Source: an uncultured Clostridia bacterium (lineage in GTDB: Bacteria; Bacillota; Clostridia; Christensenellales; Aristaeellaceae). Taken from it: a stretch of 64,000 bases of DNA. Shown one piece after another: positions 34,148 through 42,165 of the stretch. Made by a program: the position numbers and the translations under genes. Location: assembly GCA_947631405.1 (NCBI GenBank), contig CANRLC010000008.1, forward strand, positions 1 to 64,000. Direction: 5' to 3'. How positions within the stretch are numbered: position 1 is the stretch's first letter; each line of letters begins with the position of its first letter. The notes beneath the pieces are model-generated. The model searched no databases. It saw nothing but the letters and a program-made list of their open reading frames with translations, and was not told the DNA's origin.

Positions 34148-35512
34148 ATGGCGGAGGAACGCAGGAAGAGGCTCTTTGAGACGGAGGCGGTGCCGCGCGC
34201 GGTGCTGCTGCTCTCGGTGCCCACGGTGATGAGCTGTCTGGTATCGGTGCTCTACAGTCTGGCCGACACCTACTTCGTCGGCATGCTGAACGACCCCGTG
34301 CAGACCGCCGCCGTGACGCTCGCGGCCCCGGTGCTGCTGGCGTTCAACGCGGTCAACAACCTCTTCGGCGTGGGCAGCTCGAGCATGATGAGCCGCGCGC
34401 TCGGGCGCGGGGATATGAAGACGCTGCGCGCCAGCTCGGCCTTTGGCTTCTGGGGCGCGCTCGTGTGCGGCGCGCTCTACTCCGTCGCCTGCGCGGCGCT
34501 GCGGGGGCCGCTGCTCTCCCTGCTCGGCGCGGACGCGACCACCGCAGGCCCGACGGGGCGCTATCTCTTTTACACCGTCGTGCTCGGCGCGGCCCCGTCC
34601 ATCCTGAACGTGGTGATGGCCTACCTCATCCGCTCGGAGGGCGCGACGCTGCACGCGAGCATCGGCACGATGAGCGGGTGCCTGCTCAACATCGCGCTCG
34701 ACCCCGTGTTCATCCTGCCGTGGGGCTTCGGCATGGGCGCGGAGGGCGCGGCGCTGGCGACGCTGCTGTCCAACCTCTTCGCCGTCGGCTACTTCTTCTG
34801 CTACCTGATTGCAAAGCGCCGCAGCACCTGCGTGTGCATTTCGCCCCGCGCGCTCACGCTGCGCAGGAGCATCGTGCTGGGCGTCTGCGCGGTCGGCGTG
34901 CCCGCGTCCATCCAGAACCTGCTCAACGTCGTCAGCCACACGCTGCTCAACAACCTCGCCTCGCCCTACGGCGCGCAGGCGCTCGCGGCGATGGGCATCG
35001 CCTCGAAGGTCAGCATGCTGCCGCTGTACGTCTCCATGGGCATCTCGCAGGGCGTCATGCCGCTGATCGGTTACACCTACGCCGCGCGGCGCATCCCGCG
35101 CATGAAAAAGGCCCTCTCCTTTACGGCGGGCCTTTCCCTGTGTTTGCTCTCGAGCGTCACGCTCGTCTTCGCGCTGTTTGCCGCGCCGGTCGCGGGCGCG
35201 TTCATCGACGACGCGCAGACCGTCGCCTACGGCGCGGCGTTCCTGCGCGCGCAGGTGTTTTCCATGCCCTTTCTGGCGATCGACTTCCTCGCGGTCGGCG
35301 TGTTTCAGGCGGTCGGTCAGGGCGCGCTCTCCCTGCTGATGGCGTGCGCGCGCAAGGCGCTGCTGGAGATTCCCGCGCTCTTCCTGCTGGGGCGGCTCTT
35401 CCCGCTCTACGGTCTGGCGTGGGCGCAGTTCGCCGCGGAGATCGTGATGGCCGCCGTGGCGACGGCGCTGCTGCTGCGGCTGCTGCGCCGCATCGAGGCC
35501 GGGCGGCTGTAG
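34148..35512 (+). CDS. MATE family efflux transporter (first copy)
   Basis: This 454-residue membrane protein has the 12-helix MATE fold in two six-helix halves. The N-terminal 'VLLLSVPTVMSCLVSVLYSLADTYFVGML' and the 'GVGSSSMMSRALGRGD' loop are typical. MATE proteins export drugs or metabolites with H+ or Na+. The real start is the ATG at 34148 after AAAGGAAG; upstream in-frame sequence is antisense to GH115. It ends 4 bp from the convergent GH28 gene. The substrate is not predictable; the location within glycan genes may be coincidental. Confidence 0.9.
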   Translation: MAEERRKRLFETEAVPRAVLLLSVPTVMSCLVSVLYSLADTYFVGMLNDPVQTAAVTLAAPVLLAFNAVNNLFGVGSSSMMSRALGRGDMKTLRASSAFGFWGALVCGALYSVACAALRGPLLSLLGADATTAGPTGRYLFYTVVLGAAPSILNVVMAYLIRSEGATLHASIGTMSGCLLNIALDPVFILPWGFGMGAEGAALATLLSNLFAVGYFFCYLIAKRRSTCVCISPRALTLRRSIVLGVCAVGVPASIQNLLNVVSHTLLNNLASPYGAQALAAMGIASKVSMLPLYVSMGISQGVMPLIGYTYAARRIPRMKKALSFTAGLSLCLLSSVTLVFALFAAPVAGAFIDDAQTVAYGAAFLRAQVFSMPFLAIDFLAVGVFQAVGQGALSLLMACARKALLEIPALFLLGRLFPLYGLAWAQFAAEIVMAAVATALLLRLLRRIEAGRL

Positions 35513-35516
35513 GCGC

Positions 35517-37028
35517 CTAGTTTTCCCCGGTCGCGCATACGTTTTCCAGCGTCACGCCCTGCGCGCGGGCGATTTTGACGCCCTGCGATGCGCCGCCCAG
35601 TGTCACGTCGCGGAAGACGACGTTGCGAATCTCGTAGCCCGGCGCGTCAAAGCCCTCCAGCTCGATGGCGGCGCAGGGGCGCATGTCGCCGCCGTCGTGC
35701 GAGGCCTGATACAGCCCCGTCAGCGTCAGCCGCTCAAAGAGGCAGTCGCCGAGGACGGGCGGCGTCTTGGCGGGCACGCCGTCGTCGTTGTAGGGCACGG
35801 CGTGCATCATCACGCGCGGGACGACGCAGTCCCGCACGCAGACATCGCGGACGTAACCTCCGCGTTTTTTGGTTGCCTTGATTTCCAGCCCGCTCATCGA
35901 GACGCGCAGGTCGCAGTCCCAGATGCGCACATCCTCGACGCCGCCGCTCATCTCGCTGCCGATGACGATGCCGTGGCCGAACGCGCTCTCGCAGTCGAAC
36001 ACGCGAATGTGACGTGAGGGCCTGCCGATCGCGTTGCCCTCCGGGTTCTTGCCGGACTTGACGGCGACCGCGTCGTCTCCGGTGAAAAATTGGCTGGCGA
36101 AGAGCGTGCAGTGTTCGCTGGAGTCCGGATCCCAGCCGTCGCCGTTCCACACGCCCTCCGAGCGGAAGACGCAGTGATCGGTCACCACGCCGTCGCAGTA
36201 GATCATGTGGACGTTCCAGCTCGCGCCGTTTTGCAGCGTCAGCCCGGTCACGCGCACGTTTTTGCAGTTGCTCAGGTTGAGGAGCCTCGGGCGCACGCGG
36301 CCCGGGATCGTGTGCTCGTTTTCGTATTCGCGGATGCCGTCGCCCAGCGCGATCAGTTCGTCGCGCAGCCGCTCGCGCTCCTGCTCGATCACGGCCAAGG
36401 CGAGCTTTTGCCCGCCGCTGGCGATCGTCCCCCGCCCGTGGATGAGCACGTTCTCGCAGTTGGGGCCGCCCGCGTGATCGAGGTGGCCAAAGTTGAGCAG
36501 GCTCGAATAGCACTCCATCTCGTACCCCTCGAAGCGGCTGGGGATGCGCGGCAGGTAGTCCTCGGGCCTGTCCGTGCCCTGCAAAACGGCCCCCTCGTCG
36601 AGGAAGATCTCCATGTCGCCGTGCCCGCGCAGCGCGCCCGTCAGGTACACGCCCGCCGGGAAGTAGAGGCAGTCGCCCGCGCCGCAGTCGTCAAACGCCC
36701 GTTGCAGCGCGCGCGTGTTGAGCGTCGCCCCGTCGCCGGCCGCGCCGTAGGGCGGCTGGGTCACGTCCACGCGGCGGCGCTTCGCGCGCGTCCGGCACGC
36801 CGTCTCGGCGAACAGTTCGGTTTCCCCCGCGCGCATGCACACCCGCGCGCGCAGCGGCGCGTCCGGCCCGAGGCCCGTGACCGTGTAGTGCGTGCGATCA
36901 ACCTGCACGGCCTCGCGCCCCTCCACTTCCACCTCGTAGCGCTGAGACGCCGCCGCGCAGGCGGGCTTGTCCCAATACAGCGTGACGGCGCTGTCCGTCG
37001 CCTGCGCAAACAGCTCGAAATCGCCCAT
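35517..37028 (-). CDS. GH28 family pectin hydrolase
   Basis: This 503-residue protein has an N-terminal fibronectin-III-like domain (about 1-85) and a right-handed beta-helix with GH28 active-site motifs. These are 'NGDGWDPDSS' (Asn295 to Asp302), 'GDDAVAVKSG' (Asp318, Asp319), 'GHGIVIGSE' (His352) and 'LEIK' (Lys384), where Glu replaces the usual Arg of RIK. GH28 includes polygalacturonases and rhamnogalacturonan hydrolases. With no signal peptide, an exo-acting galacturonohydrolase on imported oligomers is most likely. AAGGAGG lies 6 bp before the ATG at 37028. It follows the acetylesterase gene by 14 bp. Confidence 0.9.
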   Translation of the reverse strand: MGDFELFAQATDSAVTLYWDKPACAAASQRYEVEVEGREAVQVDRTHYTVTGLGPDAPLRARVCMRAGETELFAETACRTRAKRRRVDVTQPPYGAAGDGATLNTRALQRAFDDCGAGDCLYFPAGVYLTGALRGHGDMEIFLDEGAVLQGTDRPEDYLPRIPSRFEGYEMECYSSLLNFGHLDHAGGPNCENVLIHGRGTIASGGQKLALAVIEQERERLRDELIALGDGIREYENEHTIPGRVRPRLLNLSNCKNVRVTGLTLQNGASWNVHMIYCDGVVTDHCVFRSEGVWNGDGWDPDSSEHCTLFASQFFTGDDAVAVKSGKNPEGNAIGRPSRHIRVFDCESAFGHGIVIGSEMSGGVEDVRIWDCDLRVSMSGLEIKATKKRGGYVRDVCVRDCVVPRVMMHAVPYNDDGVPAKTPPVLGDCLFERLTLTGLYQASHDGGDMRPCAAIELEGFDAPGYEIRNVVFRDVTLGGASQGVKIARAQGVTLENVCATGEN

Positions 37029-37042
37029 ACGCGTCCTCCTTT

Positions 37043-38506
37043 TTATATCCTCACGCTCCGGCAGAGCGCCGCCGCCTCCGCGCGCGAGACGCCGCCCTGC
37101 GCCGCGTCCGGGTCGGGCAGCGCGTCCGCCGCGCAGCGCATCGCGAAGCCCTTGCGCAGCAGCTGCAAAAACTCGCGCCTTGTGATCGCGCGGTGAGGGC
37201 GAAGTTTTCCCTCCCGCAAGAAGCCCTCCGGCAGCAGCCCGCTTTGCAGCGCGCAGCGCGCCTCGCACGTCCAGCTTTCGCTTTGCGGCACGTCCGGCGG
37301 CAGCGGCGCCGGCGCGTTGGTCGCAAACAGCCCGACCGTGCGGTTGACCAGCTCGAGCGCCTCGATGCGCGTGAGCGGCGCGTCGGGCCGCGTTCGCTCG
37401 TAGCCGAGGTAGAGCGCCTCCAGCCCCATCGGCGGCGTCGCCTCGTCGATGCTCACGGGGACGATCGGCTCGAGCGGCTCCGCGGGCGTCCACGGCTCCT
37501 GCGCGCGGGCGTCCGCGAGCGAAAGGCGCGACAGCTCCCCCGCCACGAAGCCCGCCGCGAGGTATGCGCCGAAGTCGTTGGTGTGCGTGTAGTCGCCCTT
37601 GCGGTAGAGCGGCTTGCAGGCGTCGCGCCCGTCCCGCCGCAGCCGCGCGACCTGAAAGGCGTGCAGGTCGATCGCGGGCGCGCCCGTCTCCCGGGCGACC
37701 CGCTTCGCCGCGCTTGCAAACGGGCCGAGCAGATCGAAATACGTCCGTTCGTCCCGCCAGCTGTTGCGCGCCAGCGGCGTCACCACGGCCACGCGCGCGC
37801 CGCGCGCCGTCAGCTCCCGCACATAGGCTTTGAGCAGGCGGGCGTAGCCGCCGCGCGCCGTCAGGTGCGGCCGTTTCTGATCGTTGTGGCCGAACTGAAT
37901 GAGCGCGACGTCCCCCGGCCGGAGCTGGGCGAGCAGCAGATCGTACAGCCCCTCGGTGCGGAAGGTCTCCGCCGTCATGCCCGAGCGGGCGAGGTTGACG
38001 ACGCACGCGCTTTCGCCCAAGAAGCAGGGCAGCATCTGCCCCCAGCCCGCGTAGCACGCGCCCGGCGCGTAGGGGCTGAAGGACGGCTGATCGGTGACGG
38101 TCGAATCGCCGAGCAGCAGCACGGCGGGCGCGTCCGCCGGCTCGGCGCTCACCGCCACGATCGCAGCGCCCGGCGCGACGAGCGCCAATTCGATCGCCTC
38201 GCCCGGGGCCGGTTCGTCCGCGCCCTCGGGCAGGGCCGGGTGCAGCGCGCACAGCGCCGAGACCGTCTTGCGTTCCCCTTTGCGCAGCGCGCCCCGCCAG
38301 AGCAGGCGGCGGTGGTTGCCAAAGAGCAGCGCTGTGGGCGCGTCCTCCTCGGCGCGCAGCGTCGCCCGCACGCGATAGCGTCCCTCAGGCGCGATCGCGC
38401 GCAGGCAGACGGGCGCTATGTATCCCGGCGCGGACGCGACGCCGCTCTCCGTAAAGCCCGCGCAGGGCAGGCCGCAGGGGACAAATCCCCCGATTTCGCG
38501 CTTCAA
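37043..38506 (-). CDS. SGNH-family rhamnogalacturonan acetylesterase-like protein with SLH-like tail
   Basis: This 487-residue protein has an N-terminal beta-sandwich (1-120) and an SGNH hydrolase domain (125-330). The catalytic motifs are 'GDSTVTDQ' (Ser135), 'GHNDQK' (Asn208) and 'DYTH' (Asp305, His308), as in rhamnogalacturonan acetylesterase. The last 125 residues contain three segments with the S-layer-homology ending pattern: 'LTRIEALELVNRTVGL', 'ITRREFLQLLRKGF' and 'VSRAEAAALCRSV'. No signal peptide is present, which is odd for an SLH protein. It is first in a two-gene operon with GH28. Removal of O-acetyl groups from galacturonate is the likely role. Confidence 0.85.
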   Translation of the reverse strand: MKREIGGFVPCGLPCAGFTESGVASAPGYIAPVCLRAIAPEGRYRVRATLRAEEDAPTALLFGNHRRLLWRGALRKGERKTVSALCALHPALPEGADEPAPGEAIELALVAPGAAIVAVSAEPADAPAVLLLGDSTVTDQPSFSPYAPGACYAGWGQMLPCFLGESACVVNLARSGMTAETFRTEGLYDLLLAQLRPGDVALIQFGHNDQKRPHLTARGGYARLLKAYVRELTARGARVAVVTPLARNSWRDERTYFDLLGPFASAAKRVARETGAPAIDLHAFQVARLRRDGRDACKPLYRKGDYTHTNDFGAYLAAGFVAGELSRLSLADARAQEPWTPAEPLEPIVPVSIDEATPPMGLEALYLGYERTRPDAPLTRIEALELVNRTVGLFATNAPAPLPPDVPQSESWTCEARCALQSGLLPEGFLREGKLRPHRAITRREFLQLLRKGFAMRCAADALPDPDAAQGGVSRAEAAALCRSVRI

Positions 38507-38550
38507 TGCGCTCCCCTCCCGTCGGCGATCGCGCCGCTTTTTTCGCCTCT

Positions 38551-38579
38551 ATTGTACAGGAAAAAGCGCGCGCATGCAA
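38551..38579 (-). promoter_or_regulatory. Sigma-A promoter of the acetylesterase-GH28 operon
   Basis: On the minus strand, TTGCAT (-35, 38579-38574) and TACAAT (-10, 38556-38551) are spaced 17 bp apart, 45 bp upstream of the acetylesterase start. Confidence 0.78.
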
Positions 38580-38655
38580 GAGCGCGCCGCGCGGCAAGTT
38601 GGGCGAATCTGCGAAGAATCTGCTCGAAAATATGCAATCTTTTCCGCCGCGCAAA

Positions 38656-38684
38656 TTGATTCTAACCGCCCGGTCTGCTATAAT
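38656..38684 (+). promoter_or_regulatory. Sigma-A promoter of the GH105-GH112 operon
   Basis: TTGATT (38656-38661) and TATAAT (38679-38684) are spaced 17 bp apart, 53 bp before the GH105 start. The -35 overlaps CCGCCGCGCAAATTG. A near copy of this 15-mer (one mismatch) lies at 28434-28448, upstream of the GH95 promoter. Confidence 0.8.
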
Positions 38685-38737
38685 GAAGCAGAGCAATGAA
38701 ACCCCATCATTTGAGCATTGGACGGGAGGCAGAGCGT

Positions 38738-39787
38738 ATGGCGCAGATCACCTTTGACAAGGGCCGCGTGCTGGCGGCGGTGGACGCCGTCGTCCGGCAG
38801 ACGATGAACATGGATATGACGTGGGACTGGCCCTGCGGCGTCGCCTACCACGGCGTGTGCGAGGCGTATCGCGTCACCGGGAACGACGCGTACCTGGATG
38901 CGCTGCGCGCGCGCATCGACGAGCACCTCTCCCTCGGGCTGCCCGTCTTCACGGTGAACACCTGCTCGATGGGCCACGCGCTGCTGACGCTGGAGGCCGT
39001 CACGGGCGACGCGCGCTACCGCGAGGTCGCCGAGCAGAAGATCGACTACCTGCGAAATCGTGCGCTGCGCTTTGGCGAAAACGTACTTCAGCACACCGTC
39101 TCCGCGAACAACGACTTCCCGGAGCAGTGCTGGGCGGATACGCTGTTCATGGCGGCGTACTTCATGCTGCGCGCGGGCGTGCAGTGGAAGGACGCGCAGC
39201 TCGTGGACGACGCGCTGAACCAGTACTACTGGCACATCGAGTATTTGCAGGACAAGAAGACCGGGCTGTGGTACCACGGCTACAACAACCTCGCGGGCGA
39301 TCACATGTCCGGCATCTACTGGGGCCGCGCCAACGCGTGGGCCGCGTACACGATGAGTCAGGTCGGCCGGGTGCTGCCCGAGTGCTACCTCTACCCGCGC
39401 TACATGGACGTGGCGGGTTCGCTCTCCGAGCAGCTCGCCGCGCTCAAGCATTTGCAGACCGAAAACGGCCTCTGGCGCACGATTCTCGACGACGAGCAGA
39501 GCTACGAGGAGGTCTCCGCCTCGGCGGGCATCGCCGCCGCGATGACGCTGCGCGGCAACCCGCTGCACATCCGCTACATCGATAAGGCCGTAGAGGGCGT
39601 GCTTGCGAATATCAGCCCGGAGGGGCGCGTGCTGAACGTCTCCGCCGGAACCGCCGTCATGAAGGATCGCGACGGCTACCGGGGCATCTCCCGCCGCTGG
39701 ACGCAGGGCTGGGGACAGGGGCTGGCGCTCGCGTTCCTCTGCGCGGTGCTGGACAGCGATCAGGCGAGCCACGACGGCGCGCTGTGA
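38738..39787 (+). CDS. GH105 unsaturated rhamnogalacturonyl hydrolase
   Basis: This 349-residue protein has an (alpha/alpha)6 barrel typical of YteR/YesR-type GH105 enzymes. Recognisable stretches are 'WDWPCGVAYHGVCEAYRVTG', 'FPEQCWADTLFMAAYFML', where the Asp lies at the expected catalytic position, and 'WGRANAWAAYTMSQ'. These enzymes hydrate the double bond that pectate or rhamnogalacturonan lyases leave at the non-reducing end, releasing the unsaturated uronate. No signal peptide is present. The ATG at 38738 follows GGGAGG. It is the first gene of the operon with GH112, whose start lies 20 bp downstream. Confidence 0.9.
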   Translation: MAQITFDKGRVLAAVDAVVRQTMNMDMTWDWPCGVAYHGVCEAYRVTGNDAYLDALRARIDEHLSLGLPVFTVNTCSMGHALLTLEAVTGDARYREVAEQKIDYLRNRALRFGENVLQHTVSANNDFPEQCWADTLFMAAYFMLRAGVQWKDAQLVDDALNQYYWHIEYLQDKKTGLWYHGYNNLAGDHMSGIYWGRANAWAAYTMSQVGRVLPECYLYPRYMDVAGSLSEQLAALKHLQTENGLWRTILDDEQSYEEVSASAGIAAAMTLRGNPLHIRYIDKAVEGVLANISPEGRVLNVSAGTAVMKDRDGYRGISRRWTQGWGQGLALAFLCAVLDSDQASHDGAL

Positions 39788-39807
39788 GCGGGCAAGGAGG
39801 CAGAGCG

Positions 39808-41958
39808 ATGCAAGAGCGCAACAGGGGCGATTTTACGCTGCCCGGAGAGGCCGGATACGAGGCGCTGACGCTGGAGCTGGCGCGGCGCTGGGGCGCGGAC
39901 GTCATCCGCGACTCGGACGGCACGAAGCTCTCCGGCGAGATCGTGGACGCGGGGTACCGCATCTATTCCACCGTGTGCGTCATCCGCGAGCACAACGCCT
40001 TCGCCGAGGCGCATCCCGAGTGCCAGCAGCAGACGTTTCTCATCTCAAAGCCCGTGATCGCCACGGGCGAATGCGCGCGCATCCCGCTGATGGACGGCTA
40101 CTTTAGCGAGCAGTTCGCCCTCAACGATTCGGCGGACGCGCTGCGCTACTGGCAGGTCTACGACCGCACGACGGGCGAGGAGGTTCCGCGCGAGCGCTGG
40201 GCCTATGCGGACGGGGCCGTGACCGTCTCCAGCTGCGCGCCGTGGCACCGCTACACGGCCAGCTTCCTGTGCTACCGCATCTGGGAAGAGATCAACATGT
40301 ATAACCACACGACCAACGGCTGGACGAGCGCGCACCTGCGCCAGCTCGACCCGCGCAGCGACGTCGCGTGGGCCTATCTGACGGACTTCATGGACAGCTG
40401 GTGCCGGGAAAACCCGCAGACCAGCGTCGTGCGGCTGACCTCTCTGTTCTACAACTTCGTGTGGATCTGGGGCAGCGACGCGCGCAACCGCCACCTGTTC
40501 ACCGACTGGGCCAGCTACGATTTCACCGTCAGCCCGGCGGCGCTGGACGCGTTCGCCGCGCGCTACGGCTACGCGCTCACCGCCGAGGATTTCGTGCGCG
40601 GCGGCCGCCATCAGTCCACGCACATGCCGCCCACCCGCGCCAAGCTCGACTACATGGATTTCATCCAAGAATTTGTCGCGGACAAGGCGCGCGAGCTGGT
40701 CGCGATCATCCACCGCCACGGCAAGCAGGCGTATGTCTTCTACGACGACAGCTGGGTCGGCATGGAGCCGAGCGGCAAGCGCTTTGCCTCCATCGGCTTC
40801 GACGGGCTGATCAAATGCGTTTTTTCCGGCTTCGAGTGCCGCCTGTGCGCCGCCGCCGACGTCCCCGTCCACGAGCTGCGGCTGCACCCGTATCTCTTCC
40901 CCGTGGGCCTCGGCGGCCTGCCGACCTTCAGCGCGGGCGGCGATCCCGCGCTCGACGCGCGGCGCTACTGGCGCAGCGTCCGGCGCGCGCTGCTGCGCCA
41001 GAGCGTCGACCGCATCGGGCTGGGCGGCTACCTGCACCTGACGCAGGACTACCCTGACTTCGTCTTTGCCATCGAGGAGATCGCGGACGAGTTCCGCCGC
41101 ATCAAGGCGCTGCACGCGCACGGCAAGCCCTACGCGCTGCCCTGCCGCGTCGCGGTGCTGCACACATGGGGCGATCTGCGCCCGTGGACGCTCTCCGGCC
41201 ACTTCCACGAGACCGACGGCCACGCGCTCATCCATGTGAACGAGGCGCTCTCCGGCCTGCCCGTCGAGGTTCGCTTCCTGCGCTTTGACGAGGCCGCGTC
41301 CGGCGCGCTGCGGGACGTGGACGTCGTCGTGAACGCCGGGCGCATGGGCGACGCGTGGAGCGGCGGCGACGCGTGGCGCGATCCCGCGCTCGTCGCCGAG
41401 CTGACGCGCTTCGTCTACGAGGGCGGCGCGTTCATCGGCGTGGGCGAGCCGTCCGCCGTCTCCGGGCGGGAGACGGTGTTTGCGATGGCGCATGTGCTGG
41501 GCGTGGACGAGGATCTGGGCGAGCACGTCTGCCACGGGCGCTGGCAGTTTGACGTGGACGATTCGCTCCCCGTGACCGTCTGCGCGGACGCGCTGGGCGC
41601 GAAGGAAAACCTTTACCTCACTGACGGCGAGGCGCGCGTGCTCTGCGAGAAGGGCGGCGTGCCGCAGCTCACCGTCCATTCCTTCGGGCGCGGCATGGGC
41701 GTCTACATGAGCGGCTTTGCCGTCTCGCCGCGAAGCACGCGCATGCTCTTGGAGCTGCTGCTCTACGCCTGCGGCCTGCCGCGCGAGAGCGACTACCTCT
41801 CCGACTGCGCCGAGGTCGAGACTGCGTGGTACCCCGGCAGCCGCACGCTGGTGGCGATCAACAACGCCGAGGCGCGCGTCACGGCGCGCATCGCCACGCC
41901 GCAGGGGCCGAAGCAGGTGACGCTGGAGCCTCTGCAAGGGATCGAGATGCGGCTGTAA
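39808..41958 (+). CDS. GH112 phosphorylase, probably D-galactosyl-1,4-L-rhamnose phosphorylase
   Basis: This 716-residue enzyme matches the GH112 family along its length, from 'GDFTLPGEAGYE' and 'WGADVIRDSDGTKLSG' through 'YVFYDDSWVGMEP' to the C-terminal beta-rich domain. Asp313-Asp314 in the YDDSW motif sit where the general acid of the Bifidobacterium enzyme (Asp313) is found. GH112 members phosphorolyse either lacto-N-biose or galactosyl-beta-1,4-rhamnose. Co-transcription with GH105, next to an acetylesterase and GH28, points to the pectin-derived galactosyl-rhamnose activity. The ATG at 39808 follows AAGGAGG; an earlier GTG overlapping the GH105 stop is less likely. Confidence 0.88.
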   Translation: MQERNRGDFTLPGEAGYEALTLELARRWGADVIRDSDGTKLSGEIVDAGYRIYSTVCVIREHNAFAEAHPECQQQTFLISKPVIATGECARIPLMDGYFSEQFALNDSADALRYWQVYDRTTGEEVPRERWAYADGAVTVSSCAPWHRYTASFLCYRIWEEINMYNHTTNGWTSAHLRQLDPRSDVAWAYLTDFMDSWCRENPQTSVVRLTSLFYNFVWIWGSDARNRHLFTDWASYDFTVSPAALDAFAARYGYALTAEDFVRGGRHQSTHMPPTRAKLDYMDFIQEFVADKARELVAIIHRHGKQAYVFYDDSWVGMEPSGKRFASIGFDGLIKCVFSGFECRLCAAADVPVHELRLHPYLFPVGLGGLPTFSAGGDPALDARRYWRSVRRALLRQSVDRIGLGGYLHLTQDYPDFVFAIEEIADEFRRIKALHAHGKPYALPCRVAVLHTWGDLRPWTLSGHFHETDGHALIHVNEALSGLPVEVRFLRFDEAASGALRDVDVVVNAGRMGDAWSGGDAWRDPALVAELTRFVYEGGAFIGVGEPSAVSGRETVFAMAHVLGVDEDLGEHVCHGRWQFDVDDSLPVTVCADALGAKENLYLTDGEARVLCEKGGVPQLTVHSFGRGMGVYMSGFAVSPRSTRMLLELLLYACGLPRESDYLSDCAEVETAWYPGSRTLVAINNAEARVTARIATPQGPKQVTLEPLQGIEMRL

Positions 41959-41998
41959 GAAGCGGGCGGGGACGAAAAGCGTTGCCATACTGGATGTC

Positions 41999-42014
41999 GT
42001 GCTGAAAACAGCAC
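41999..42014. terminator. Small hairpin after the GH112 gene
   Basis: GTGCTG-aaaa-CAGCAC lies 40 bp past the GH112 stop. It lacks a T-run. It marks the junction between GC-rich chromosome and the AT-rich restriction-modification island. Confidence 0.35.
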
Positions 42015-42071
42015 TGGGCCGTTTGCCCAAATCATGAGCGAAAATTAGAAAGGGCGCTGACCTTAACCTTT

Positions 42072-42112
42072 GCATCTGATGGACGCTTTTACGTTTTGAG
42101 GCTATCAGATGC
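42072..42112. repeat. Inverted repeat upstream of the methyltransferase gene
   Basis: GCATCTGAT (42072-42080) and ATCAGATGC (42104-42112) are perfect 9-bp inverted repeats separated by 23 bp. They sit just upstream of the methyltransferase -10 (TATAAT, 42126-42131). An operator or looped-DNA site that balances methyltransferase and nuclease expression is possible. Confidence 0.55.
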
Positions 42113-42125
42113 GAATACTCCGTGG

Positions 42126-42131
42126 TATAAT
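42126..42131 (+). promoter_or_regulatory. Probable -10 of the restriction-modification operon
   Basis: TATAAT lies 35 bp before the methyltransferase start codon. No convincing -35 is placed 16-18 bp upstream, where the right arm of the inverted repeat sits instead. This suggests regulated or weak initiation. Confidence 0.55.
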
Positions 42132-42165
42132 GTAACGTGTCGTGTTGCGCCATGAAGGAGGAGCC

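Noticed and set aside
37029-38252. Possible 911-residue GH28 protein with a long N-terminal domain
   Set aside because: The extension is a shadow frame of the acetylesterase gene. The GH28 start at 37028 has AAGGAGG 6 bp upstream.
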